Below, one piece after another: positions 11,367 to 21,989 of a stretch of DNA of 64,000 nucleotides. The notes under the pieces were generated by a model that did not search any database, had not been told where the DNA came from, and saw only the letters and a program-made list of their open reading frames with translations. Source of the stretch: Alopecurus myosuroides (Eukaryota; Streptophyta; Magnoliopsida; Poales; Poaceae); assembly GCA_028641055.1 (NCBI GenBank), contig CM054057.1, forward strand, positions 582,333,158 through 582,397,157. Direction: 5' to 3'. Every line of letters begins with the position of its first letter. Positions within the stretch are counted from its first letter, which is position 1. The position numbers and the translations under genes are program-made.

Positions 11367-12696
11367 GTAGAAATGGCGAGCGCTAAAGCACGGGATCGAT
11401 CGTTACGTCGGGGTAGATCTCTCGGTGGCCGGCGGCGAAAAACTGCCTGTGCTCCTCGCACACGGCGAGGCACGGGTTGGCTTCTCGGGGGTGGGGTAGT
11501 GGAGGTGTGGGGAGTGCTCTGGCGAGACGGTGTGGCCTGGAAGGCTTTGTAGCCGCGAGGCTAGGGTGGGTGCTCTCGGGTTGCATGTGCGTGTGCACGG
11601 TGGCAAGCAGGGAGGTGGGGGGGCCGTTTTCTTCGTGTCCTCCTGAGCCAGGGGCGGTGCAATGGGGAACTAGTGTCAATAGTGCATCTAGAATAGAGAG
11701 GCATGTGGAGAAAAACGGTTGCAGCTAGCTCTCTCTCTCTCAGCTCACTCACAACCCGAGTCTCTCTTCTCTCCCTTGTTCCTTCCAAGCTAAGGCACCT
11801 CTCGGGCAAGCAAGCACATGGGGTTACAGAGGGATCCAAGGCAATAACAATAGACACCAATTTCATCTAAAAATATGAATAAATGGCAGAGAAACAAATC
11901 CCCAAAGTTCTGTCCAAAAACAGTTTCAGAAAATTCAGAAAAAGACATTAGTGATATTTTCAGTAAGTGTTGGAAAAACAATGATTTGAAGCAAAAGTTT
12001 GCTTCTGTTTGAAAGGGCAAATGAACTTGGATTTTGAAAATTCAAGTTGGTAATTGTTCTATGTACTTTCTAGTTTGAGAAAACAACCAGTACACAAAAG
12101 TTGGAGTTGGTTAACCCTCTGAAAACAACTGTCCAAAAAGCTATGTTTCTGTTTTCCAAATAGAATTGGTTTTGCAATATTTTTATACTAGGAAAACAAT
12201 CATGGATTAGGTTGTTTTCCAAGTGGGAAAAATAAACCAGTGGAATTTAGTTGTATTCCATAACATGGTCAACCATAATACCACAAGAGAACAACAAATC
12301 AAATGTGTTTACCCCCTGAAAACAAGTGTGGAAAACAGCTAGTTCTGCTATTTTTCTGCTAAAAGTTTAAATAGGAAATAAATTCCCAAAGCTATTTAAA
12401 TCCAAACCAAAGTGTTTCCTTGGTCAATAAATGACTAAATAATGCTATCATGAGTGAATAAAGCATTCCCCAAAATTTGAGAAGAAAAATCTTAGGGTTT
12501 CCAGTTAAAAATCATCAGGCAGGAAATAATAATTCATCAGGGAAAAATCCTCAAGTGAGTGAAAAGGAACACACCACTTAGATTGCATAGATAAACATGA
12601 ATACACAAAAATGTTGTCCACTTAATTGTCTTACAAAAGTCTTAAGAGGCTTGCTAATTTAATATTAAACAAGTGCTTAAAAATAGGGGTGTGACA

Positions 12697-12833
12697 ATAA
12701 TGTGGGCAATGTGTTTGCGAAGTTTGTTGGTACTCCAAGTGGTGTCAAGAAAAGAACCATTTGGGTTGCCAAACCTATTGTGAATAAACTCTTAGGACCC
12801 AACTTGGTTGGGGACCAACAATCTCAAACTTGA
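12697..12833 (+). pseudogene. C-terminal gag-like fragment of the copia element
   Basis: The frame is open from the gypsy-1 insertion point to a TGA at 12831-12833. It contains NVFAKFVGTPSGVKKRTIW and then AKPIV and GPNLVGDQQSQT. The K-R-T-I-W-V-x-K-P-x-V-x-x-L-x-G-P pattern resembles the end of gag in SIRE-type copia elements. The N-terminal part is cut off by gypsy-1, so length and function cannot be judged. Confidence 0.55.
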
Positions 12834-15800
12834 TCAATAGGTGTTGTTGGAGGGCATTGGAGACTTGGCTATCTCGTGAAGAATTTAGGGATCTTCATAA
12901 ATTATATTTCCTCAAGCCAAGTCACTTGGATTATATATATCTCTTATCCAATGTTCCTCCTTGCGGTAACTTGTATCTAATTCATATATTCTTTGAAATT
13001 TGCATGCTCCCTTGCATATGTTAGTATTGTTTCTATCATGTGTTTGTATATGTTGTGCTTACTACTTACCTATCTTGAGTAATCTAGTTATGTTTGTTGG
13101 TTTGCACTCCATGTACTTGTGTGTTTTGTGTTGAGCCTTCATTGCAATTCTTGCTTATTTTAGTTGGATCTTTGAGATATTAATGGACTATCCCATTTTG
13201 GGGGAGTAATATGCTCTTGGCACTTTACTATCCTAAAATGTGTGTACATGAGGAATGCCACTTAGTGTTGATATATCAATATTATCTTGTCTCTATGTGG
13301 TATGTCTTTCTCATGAGAAATTCAAATTCTAATGTCCATTAACTTTCTCTAGTTGGATTTATTTTCTTTACCTCTTGTTAAAAAAAATGGATTATCACAT
13401 TATGGGGGAGTAATAAGCTATGTGCATATTACAAGCCTATAAAATGTGAACATGTGAGGTATTGCCACCTAGAATTGATATTCTTAGTTTTCTTGTTCTT
13501 ATGTGGCATGTTGCTCAAAAAAGTTCCATGTTTTCTTAAATGTGTTTTGTCTCTCTTTTTTGGTATCTTGTTCGTTAGACAGTTTCTTGTTGCCTTGATT
13601 TTCGGGTTTTATTTGAAGCCTTCAAGAATCTCTATCTAAGCATGTTTTAGTATTCCTATCTTTTACCACATGCTTATGTTTTGTGAATATGATTGTGAAC
13701 AAATCTACCACCGAGAAATATCTCCATACATCTCTTTTCTTTGAGAAGTTATAATAATTTGTGGTAAGTTTATTGATCATATTTACTTTGGCCTTTGCTC
13801 TAAAATTGCCTTCTCTCTTACCAAGGATTTGTTTGGTTTAATTCCCTTGTGTCTTGCTTGCTCGACTCAAAATTTGTGTTCTACTTTCTTGTGGTAGGAA
13901 AAGAAATGATCCCATACTTCTGCACTTATGTTCAAAGTCATACTTCTTTGGGTTGCACTATTCTTGGGGAAGCTACCCTACATTGAGTAGATCACCGTCC
14001 TTTAAATTGGTATTGCATCTAATTGATTTTATTTAAACATGACTAGTGTTTGAATAATATATATGGAGAGTAATGATTCCATTGTGTGCATTTTGTATTC
14101 AAATGCAAGATCATAAATAATGCACTATTCTTGAAAGAACTATCCTATATGCCTTTGAACACGTGTTGTCTGTAAATTTGTTTTTTATCCCAATGACTTG
14201 TCTCTTTGGAAGATAAACATTTTTCGTCTTGGTACTTTGTGTGCTATCATGAAAAGTGTAGAGGGTTTGTTTATTCTTTGATGTATTTTTGGTATATTCT
14301 CTATTTGGGTTCCTCAATCATGTGTTGATTTGGGTCTTGATATAATTTGGACGATTCTCCTTCTTTTCACTCTTGTGAGTGGCTTCTTGGTTTAATTGGT
14401 TCTTTGTCCAATTTGTATCTTGTTTTGGTTCTCGAAAGTTTTGTGCATGCATATTTACTATGTATATCTTTTGGCATGCTTACTTTCGTTGATCCAATAT
14501 ATAGGATAAACTCCATCAAATCCTAAATGGATAAGATGTGCATGAAATTCAAATTCATATTAATATGCACATATTTATGTGGAGTTTGTCCTATGTATTG
14601 TAGTTGTTCTAACTACTTTGGACCCAATGAGTTTGGGTACCATTTTGTACTTGAATTTTGTTTTTAGGTACAATGGAGATACATTGGTTGCTTGCTCCAT
14701 TCATAAGGAAGGTGTTCTCACCATGTTATTATAGGAGTCAAGCTACGATGATTATCAAACTCGCATCCTCTTCATCACCAATGTCGTCTCGGTAACAAGT
14801 ATCTATCTCATGCATACATTTCTAGCTTTCAACCTTGTGTAGGTTGCATCTTGGCATGAATTACATTTGTTGCATTTCATTTGGTTCTTGCAAATGTCTT
14901 ATCAAAAACATCTTTATTGCAAATATGAGTAAGTCGGGATGATTACATATCTAGGGGATATTTATAATCATTTTATGATTCACCAATCCCAAGTATATTA
15001 ATCTAGCAACTTCTACTCGAAGTCTCTCATATGCAATATTGATGAATTCTCAAAAACCATTTGCCTTTTTGTGATACGTGTTACCTTTATCAAAGCATTC
15101 CAACTATCACTTTTCCCTTGTGATATTTGTGATGCTTTAATGAGAGTGTTTACTTGTTCATATATATCCCTTTAAGATAAAACTAAGCTTAGTGCTTTGC
15201 TTTCAAGCAAAAATCTTATTGGTATATTTATGAACCTCTCTTGGATATCATGTTCTTAACCTTTGTACCTATTTTGTGTGTGCATGTTTCTTTGTGGATA
15301 TATATATCTTTGTGATTGGTTTCCACTTAGAAACTTATACACACGGCAATAGTTACATCTTTAATTGATATTCTTTTTCTTTAGTGACCACGTTTTATTG
15401 CTTTATATTCTTTGGTGGTTCCTAAAAGGCAGAAGCTTTGTTTTTCTTTTGGTATTCCCTTTGCATCTTAATAAGCTTGTGGACCTATGTGTTTTATCCT
15501 TTGTAGATTCGTGTGTATGGGAAAGACATGATATGCACTATGTTCCTCCTATATTGAAATACTATGTTGATGATTTTATCATCCTATTAGTCTTCTAAAA
15601 ATGTTTTTCCTTGTCACACACATCTACTTCGGTTGAGCAAATATTTATTTGTCGCTTCTTGATCTTAATTGCTCAACTTTTGTTTGTTTGCAAGTTGCTT
15701 TGCTTCATTCCAATCTATTCGCTTGCTCTTGTTTGTGTTCAAAATTATCTACAAGGGAGTGATGATTCCATGTTGTGCATACTATATAGTAATTCAAATA

Positions 15801-16273
15801 TAACATTGTGCATGTACCTTGGGGAGTTCCCTCTTGATTTTCTAGAACACTTGGTTGATCTTATCAAAATTTTGGTTTTGGTCAATCGGTTTTTCGGATC
15901 CTTTGGTTGGTTGCTTCTTTGTGAAAGTATCCTTTAATTTGACTTTGCGTGTAAATCTTTGGATCCTCAATATAGTTTGATCTCCCTCCATCTATTCATA
16001 GTTGGATATATGCACTTTATTTCACTCATATCATGAGGAATTCATACACTATGGGGGAGCTCTTACTATATTGGCCTTCTAATCGTTTTGCCCATTTCGG
16101 CAATGGATGCCAATGGGGGAGAAGTTTAGAGGGTTTAAGGGAATTTGGTTTATGCTTTAGTTTCGTTCTTAAGCATTTTCCTTTCCATGCTATTGCATCC
16201 TTGCTCTTTGTTTAGCATGGTTGTTTAATTCATCATATAAACCCTCGTAAAAAGGGATTGTCATCAATTACCA
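12834..16273 (+). other. Internal non-coding region of the copia element
   Basis: This is T-rich DNA on the plus strand with only short chance frames. It contains several near copies of the polypurine motif (TGGGGGAGTAATA at about 13199 and 13403, ATGGGGGAGCTC at 16050, AATGGGGGAGAAG at 16110). The stretches around the first two are recognisable direct repeats about 200 bp apart. I see no gene. Confidence 0.6.
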
Positions 16274-16286
16274 AAATGGGGGAGAT
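16274..16286 (+). other. Polypurine tract of the copia element
   Basis: AAAATGGGGGAGAT lies immediately before the LTR start TGAAAGCGC at 16287, the expected position for plus-strand priming. Confidence 0.85.
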
Positions 16287-18659
16287 TGAAAGCGCATGGT
16301 TCCCACATATGTGGTTTTGGTAATTAATGACAATCCTTATGGACTAATGTTTCCATTGAGTTATCCTTGTAGATCTTGTCCATAGGAAATAATGGAGTTC
16401 ATGTGTTAAACTCTATTAGCTTCCTTGAAGGCCATTGTTATATTCATGGATTTATTTGAAGAATGGTCATGATTTGAGTTGAGCTTATTGCTAGTGTGTC
16501 TTGAAGAAAAGGATTAGGTGATCTTTCATTATCATCTTCAAGACATCATCACTTGTAGTGAGAAGCAAAGATACAAGGTTGATCAAGCAAGTGATCAACA
16601 CACAAAGCTACAAGATATACCAAGTGGGATTTTGTATCTCATGGTATGGTAAGCAATTGTCAATATAGCTTTGTGATCTAACCCATATATGTGTGTGTGG
16701 CATCTCTATGTGTGGTTAGGTATCTTTCCATGGGCATGAACAAAAAGGAAGATTTCATATAGCCTATGGTCGATGTCGTCGTCAAGCGATGTTCGTCATC
16801 TTGCTTGACGTGGAAGCTCAAGTGAAGCATATAGAAGATATACTATGCTTGATGCTTGCAACCCTTTTGGATATTATGGCCTTGTGAAGATTTTCCGAGA
16901 AGAGTCTCTCCCATAATGGTGTATGGGGGAGCTAGTCTCTCCCATAATGGTGTATGGGGGAGCAACTTGCAAGTCTTCATCAAGCGGAGCTTGTGCAAGC
17001 AAGCGCAATCAAGAAAGAAGATCCAACTTGAGAGAGTCAAGATCGTCATCATCTAGCTCAAGTGGAATGCTCAAGGCAAAGGTATAATCTTGATAGGTTT
17101 TCTATTTCACCGGTCTCGTGACTTTAGGTTACCGGGTTATAGAGTAGATAGTCGTACTATCAAGAGGGGCTCTCAAGTGAGTAACTTGATTGAATCGTTA
17201 TGGAGAGCTCACACCTTTGCATACTTTGCATATCATCTTTCTTGGTTCTTATTTGGCTTTTGTCTCCTTTGGGTTTTAGTGCTTGTCGTGATCTTCATGA
17301 CAAGCCTTGGTTTCTCGAAAACGAATTTCGTAAGAAAAAAACTTGTTGCGTTTTCGGTGGTGAAAATATTCCGTTTGTCTTTGAGAATGTTCCCACACCT
17401 TCCATGTGTGGTAACTTATCCATACTTTGAGGTATCAATATACAAAAGTTATAGCATTTCTCGTATCGGTTTTCAGTCTCACTGTTGCAATCCGGAATTT
17501 TCCGGATTATTCTGGGATCCGGATTCAGTCCGGATGATTCCGACTGCAACGGGATTTTCTCTGTTGCAATCCGGATTATTCCGGATGATTCCGACCAGAA
17601 CAGAAATTTCTCTGTTGCCATCCGGATTGCTCCGGAATATTCCGGGGTCGTAATATTTCGGGCCATTCCGGCTTGGTCGAAAAAAAACAGAAAAACGGCT
17701 AGTTTTGTGGGGACCTATTTAAGGGGTTCTTCTTCCCCATTGGTCCCCAAGTAATCCAAGAACGAAATATCCTCTCTCCCCCACCATTGTTGACCTTGGA
17801 AAGCTTGCCCCTCTCCCAATCCCTCCTATGATTCTTGCATATCTTTGAGGGAGAAGGTAGAGGAGATCTAGATCTACATTTCCACCAATCCATCCTCCTT
17901 CTTAGTGAGGGAAACCTAGTAGATCTTGATGTTGGAGTTCTTGGTGTTTCTCCTTTGTTCTTCCTCTCTTATTCCCCCATAAGCATTTGTTTCTTTGTTG
18001 GAATTTGAGAGTGGAGGATTTGAGCACTTGTGCTCTTGCCATTTGCATCGGTTGCATCGGTTTGCTCTCTCCACGAGGATTCGTGGAAGTGAAAGATTGT
18101 GAGCTTGTTACTCTTGGGTCTTTGACCCTAGACGACTTGTGGTGATTCAAGAAGAGTTGGGAGCCCCCAATTTAGTTGTGGGTGTGTGCCCCAAGTGTTT
18201 GTAAAGGATTCGATCCCCGCCTAAAAGGGGTTCAATAGTGAGAGGTGAACTAGGCCTTCGTGGCGGAAGTTCATCGGAGAATAGGGTGATGCCTTTGAGG
18301 CGTTGAGTAGGCCTTCGTGGTGAGCTCACACCCCTCCAACGAGACGTACTCCCCTTGTGGGAGGAACTCGGGAATACATCATCGTCTCCGTGTGCCTCGG
18401 TTATTTCTATACCCGAGCTTTTTTACTTATGCAATTTACATTGTGATAGCCTTCGCGCTTGAAGTTATATATCTTGCTATCACCTTGTTACTTGTCTTGC
18501 TTAGCATAAGTTGTTAGTGCATCTTGTTGAGCCTAGAATATTTAGGTTGTATGCTTGTTAATTTAAACACCTAGTTTATTTCCGCATTTAGCAAGCTTTA
18601 ACCAGAAAAGTTTTAATCGCCTATTCACCCCCCCTCTAGGCGACGTTGTTGTCCGTTCA
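16287..18659 (+). repeat. 3' LTR of the copia element, about 2.37 kb
   Basis: The LTR starts TGAAAGCGCATGG and probably ends at the CA of GTCCGTTCA, shortly after CACCCCCCCTCTAGGCGAC. The adjacent CTCGT (18660-18664) would be one target duplication, with its partner outside the window. It contains a 31-bp tandem duplication (16903-16964), a cluster of CCGGA motifs (about 17480-17680) and a TATA-like CTATTTAAG at 17715-17723, about 30 bp before a CT-rich leader. The right end is placed to within about 15 bp. Confidence 0.85.
16903..16964 (+). repeat. 31-bp tandem duplication in the copia LTR
   Basis: Two nearly identical 31-bp units contain AGTCTCTCCCATAATGG and TGTATGGGGGAGC. Each unit is itself a near-palindrome (CTCTCCCATA against TATGGGGGAG), and its right arm repeats the polypurine-tract core. 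Confidence 0.9.
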
Positions 18660-19024
18660 CTCGTCGGCGCTCTCCTCCCCCGGATTGTTCCGGTAATACT
18701 CGCGGACGACGCGGTCGTCCCGGGTGTCGACTAGGCCATGAAACACGCGGTGGCGGAGGTGGCGGTAGTCGGCGGCAGTGATGATCTGCGGCGTCGGCGC
18801 CCTGGCCTCTGCTTCCCAGAGGGTGTGGAAGTCGTGGAAGTTCATCAGCGACCACTGGCAGTTGAGGCGCCAGGCCGCCGCGTCCCAGGCGCGGGCGGCC
18901 TCCGTCACCGTCGCAAAGGAGCCGAGGTGCGTTCGTCCCTGTAGTCGATATCCGCGGTGAACATTTCGTTTTGCCGTGCTCGGATGCCGTGGAAGCCGGT
19001 GGTGCTGTTCCTCCTCGGAGGCAT
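18657..19024 (-). pseudogene. AP2/ERF-domain-like fragment, frameshifted and truncated
   Basis: The frame starts MPPRRNSTTGFHGIRARQN at 19024, then YRDERT, where a one-base deletion near 18920 shifts the frame. The next frame continues LGSFATVTEAARAWDAA, AWRL and MNFHD. This is the AP2/ERF signature (G-[FY]-x-G-[IV]-R-x-R, then LG-F-T-EAARAYDAAAxxL). The downstream part resembles the C-termini of the many AP2-like repeats I recall from Triticeae genomes. The stop at 18659-18657 coincides with the last bases of the copia LTR, so the true C-terminus was probably removed by that insertion. Being frameshifted and transposon-associated, it is unlikely to work as a transcription factor. Confidence 0.7.
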
Positions 19025-19193
19025 GGTGGAGGCGCGACGGTGCATGGAGAGGAGTGGACGCGTGGACAGGAGAAGACGCTCGAGGCGCGGCAGTTTATAC
19101 CGCGAGCTCGTGGCCACACGGCACAACTCCCGCGCCACGCGGCACAACTACCACGCCACGCAGCACAACTCCCGCACCATGCGTTACAACTCC

Positions 19194-21300
19194 TTCGTCC
19201 ACATTGTCCATGCTTCCAAGATGCACGTTTGAGTGCAATATGGTCTCATTATAAAAAACTATGCCATGTATTTGGCCATAACACCCGTCATTTCAATCGA
19301 AACCCTAGAATGTTAGAAGGAGATAGCTGTTTTTTGTGAATACTTTTTCAACAGAACTGTCCTATTCCAAGTTTATCATTTTTGGTGGACACTAGGACAT
19401 ATGTAATGACACCACGCGAAGGTCTCGTGTTATTTAGGGTTTTTTTTTAAATTTTCTGGAATTTTTTCGGCCAGTTTTACGAGAAAGTCAAGACGGCGGG
19501 CATGACCGTTCGTATCTAGGGGTTGTATATTCAACAACTCACTGTGGATCTCTATTGAAATAGGTATTTGAGTACCTAAAAATGATTTTTTCCAAAATTT
19601 GTGAGCAAATTACGATTCACCTGTAGTTCAAATTTGTCACGTTTCCAGCTGAATCGGCAGAAACTTGTGATTTTCAAAAGAGCTAGATGGAAATATTTTC
19701 TTACAAAACAGATTGTTTATAATCATATGTCCTAGCAAGTTAAAAAAAATAATCCCCGAAGTTTTGCAACATGTTTTTGGTAGGTCCTTCACAAAAAATA
19801 CCATTCCTGACACTCCGAAAATGGAAAATGGTTTTTTATTCAGTTAAAAAATAAATTCGTTCGTCAACATTGTCTGTGCTTCCAAGATGCACGTTTGTGT
19901 GCAATATGGGATCATTATAACAAACTATGCCATGTATTTGGCCATAACACCCGCCATTTAAACCGAAACCCTAGAATGTTAGGAGGAGATAACTCTTTTT
20001 TGTGAACACTTTTTCAACAGAACTGTTATATTCCAAGTTTACTATTTTTGGCGGATACTAGTACATATGGAATGACACCAGGCAAAGGTCTCGCGTTATA
20101 TAGGTTTTTTTTGAATTTACTGGAATTTTCTCAGCCCGTTTTACGAGAAAGTCAAAACGGCGGGCATGACCGTTCGTAGCTAGGGGTTGTATATTCAGCA
20201 ACTCACTATGGATCTCTATTGAAATAGGTAGTTGAGTACCTAAAAAATGATTTTTTCCAAAAAAAATTGAGCAAATTATGAGGCACCTGTAGTTCAAATT
20301 TGTCCCGTTTCTAGCTAAATCGGGAGAAACTTGTGATTTTCAAAAGAGCTGGATGAAAATCTTTTCTTAGAAAACAGATTGTTTATTTGGGTATATAACA
20401 TGTCCTAGCATGGTAAAAAAAATCAAGCCCCCAAGTTTTGCAACATTTTTGTGGTAGGTCCTTAAAAAAACCATTTCTGACACTCCGAAAATGGTAAATG
20501 GTTGTTTTATTCAGTTAAAAAAATAAATTCCTTCGTCAACATTGTCCGTGCTTCCAAGATGCACATTTGTGTGCAATATGGGCTCATTATAACAAACTAT
20601 GCCATGTATTTGGCCATAACACACGTCATTTCAACCGAAACCCTAGAATGTTAGGAGGAGATAACTCTTTTTCGTGAACACTTTTTCAACAGACCTGTCG
20701 TATTCATAGTTTACTATATTTGGTGGATACTAGTACATATGTAATGACACCAGGCGAAGGTCTCGCGTTATTTAGGTTTTTTTTGAATTTACTAGAATTT
20801 TCTGAGCCCGTTTTACGAGAAAGTTAAGACGGCGGGCATGACCGTTCGTAGCTAGGGGTTGTATATTCAGCAACTCACTTTGGATCTCTATTGAAATAAG
20901 TAGTTGAGTACCTAAAAATGATTTTTGCCAAAATTTATGAGCAAATTACGAGGCACCTGTAGTTCAAATTTGTCCCGTTTCCAACTGAATCGGTAGAAAC
21001 TTGTGATTTTCAAAAGAGCTGGATGGAAATATTTTCTTAGAAAACAGATTGTTTATTTGGGTATATAACATGTCCTAGCATGGTAAAAAAAATCAAGCCC
21101 CCAAGTTTTGCAACATTTTTGTGGTAGGTCCTTAAAAAAACCATTTCTGACACTCCGAAAATGGTAAATGGTTGTTTTATTCAGTTAAAAAAATAAATTT
21201 CTTCATCAGCATTGTCCGTGATTTCAAGATGCACTTTTCTGTGCAATATGGGCTCATTATAAAAATCTATGCCATGTATTTGACCGTAACACCAATCAGG
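19194..21300. repeat. Tandem array of 670-bp repeats, about 3.1 copies
   Basis: The landmark TTCCAAGATGCAC recurs at 19214, 19880, 20552 and (as TTTCAAGATGCAC) 21222, giving unit lengths of 666, 672 and 670 bp. Each full unit carries GGCCATAACAC, CCGAAACCCTAGAATGTTAG, ACGACCGTTCG-like and GGGGTTGTATATTCA segments in the same order. Copies 2 and 3 look closest to each other. A short relic of the unit (AGAACTGTCGTATTTCAAG) recurs near 21940. No coding potential is visible. Confidence 0.9.
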
Positions 21301-21545
21301 ATGAATCACACGGATCAGGTGTTTGTTTCTAACTCTTGTGAGTCGTTGGATCACGGGGTGTGCTTCTTTGTAGCTTTTGTCAGCCATTGGATCAGTTGTA
21401 GTTCTCGAGCATCTGAATCCCACCAATCAGGAAGAATCACACGGATCGTGTGTTTCTTTGTACCTCTTGTGAGTCATTGGATCATGGGTGTGCTTCTTTC
21501 GAGCGCTTTAACCATTGGACCGGTCGAAACCCTAGCACAACACTT
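21295..21545. repeat. 130-bp direct duplication
   Basis: The stretch from CAATCAGGATGAATCACACG (21295) to about 21424 is repeated from CAATCAGGAAGAATCACACG (21425) onward. Both copies include TTGTGAGTC and TTGGATCA and end in TGTGCTTCTTT. A TATA-like CCTATATATAGC follows at 21560-21571. Confidence 0.8.
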
Positions 21546-21589
21546 TGTGAGCAAGAGGACCCTATATATAGCTCACCTCTTAGATTCCC

Positions 21590-21905
21590 TGCATACATCA
21601 TTCAGTTCATCAACTGAATACAAATCATCCGGAGTCGCCAGCATACGTCCTACCCTGCATTTGTTATGCATATATGCACTTAGGAGTCACGGTGGGGATG
21701 TATGCTGGTGATACCTATTGTTTTGTTCTACCTCCGGCGTAAAAGGTTTGACAAAAGGTGTGATACATTGTTCAGTTCATCGACTGTGAATACAAATCTT
21801 CCGGATTCATGAGCATACGTTCGACTGTTCGTTTGATATGCATATATGCACTCACGAGCCATAGTCGGGCTGTATGCTGGCGATACAACTCCGGCATAAA
21901 AGGTT
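21590..21905. repeat. Duplicated imperfect inverted repeat (about 174-bp unit)
   Basis: Two units (from about 21590 and 21765) share TCAGTTCATC, ACTG-AATACAAATC, AGCATACGT, TGCATATATGCAC and TGTATGCTGG. In the first, CGCCAGCATACGT pairs with ATGTATGCTGGTG about 100 bp away, so the RNA could fold into a long hairpin. The second unit keeps weaker pairing. Confidence 0.7.
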
Positions 21906-21989
21906 AGATACAACTTCTTTTTTCTGAACACGTTGTGAACAGAACTGTCGTATTTCAAGTTTATTATTACACATCACCAAGAACATCAT

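Larger units (their letters stand above)
1..12696 (-). mobile_element. Ty3/gypsy chromovirus-type LTR retrotransposon (gypsy-1), 3' LTR cut by window edge
   Basis: Read on the minus strand the order is 5' LTR (12696-7531), tRNA-Met primer site, extra pre-gag ORF, gag-protease-RT-RNaseH-integrase polyprotein, polypurine tract and the start of the 3' LTR (1389-1). Both LTRs begin TGTCACACC in element orientation and the 5' LTR ends CCTCTACA. About 30 mismatches are visible by eye over the 1.39 kb that can be compared, so the LTRs differ by roughly 2% and the insertion is recent on an evolutionary scale. The 5 bp beyond the 5' LTR are ATAAT (12697-12701). The matching duplication on the other side lies outside the window. 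A chromodomain-like C-terminus, very long LTRs and the TGGTATCAGAGCC primer site suggest the Tekay/Del chromovirus clade. The clade name is an inference. Confidence 0.93.
7531..12696 (-). repeat. 5' LTR of gypsy-1, 5166 bp
   Basis: The LTR runs from TGTCACACC (complement of 12696) to CCTCTACA (complement of 7531). In element orientation it holds an AT-rich upstream part, a GC-rich leader-like segment (about 11870-11100), a long AT-rich stretch with no gene, and two short acidic open segments flanked by splice-like sites (9185-9105, 7873-7806). The LTR is longer than the polyprotein gene it flanks. I see no clear TATA box. Confidence 0.93.
12697..18659 (+). mobile_element. SIRE/Maximus-like copia LTR element, 3' part only
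   Basis: The plus-strand order is a short gag-like reading frame, 3.4 kb of T-rich DNA without pol motifs, a polypurine tract, and a complete 3' LTR. The 5' part lies beyond the left edge because gypsy-1 is inserted between. LTR start TGAAAGCGCATGG and the CCCCCTCTAGGCGAC stretch near its end are, as I recall, typical of Triticeae SIRE/Maximus elements. No reverse transcriptase, RNase H or integrase lies between the gag-like end and the 3' LTR, so this copy looks like a non-autonomous or deleted derivative. Confidence 0.8.

Noticed and set aside
17090..17653. 187-codon plus-strand frame in the copia LTR
   Set aside because: It lies across the U3 region with CCGGA repeats and has no resemblance to a protein family.
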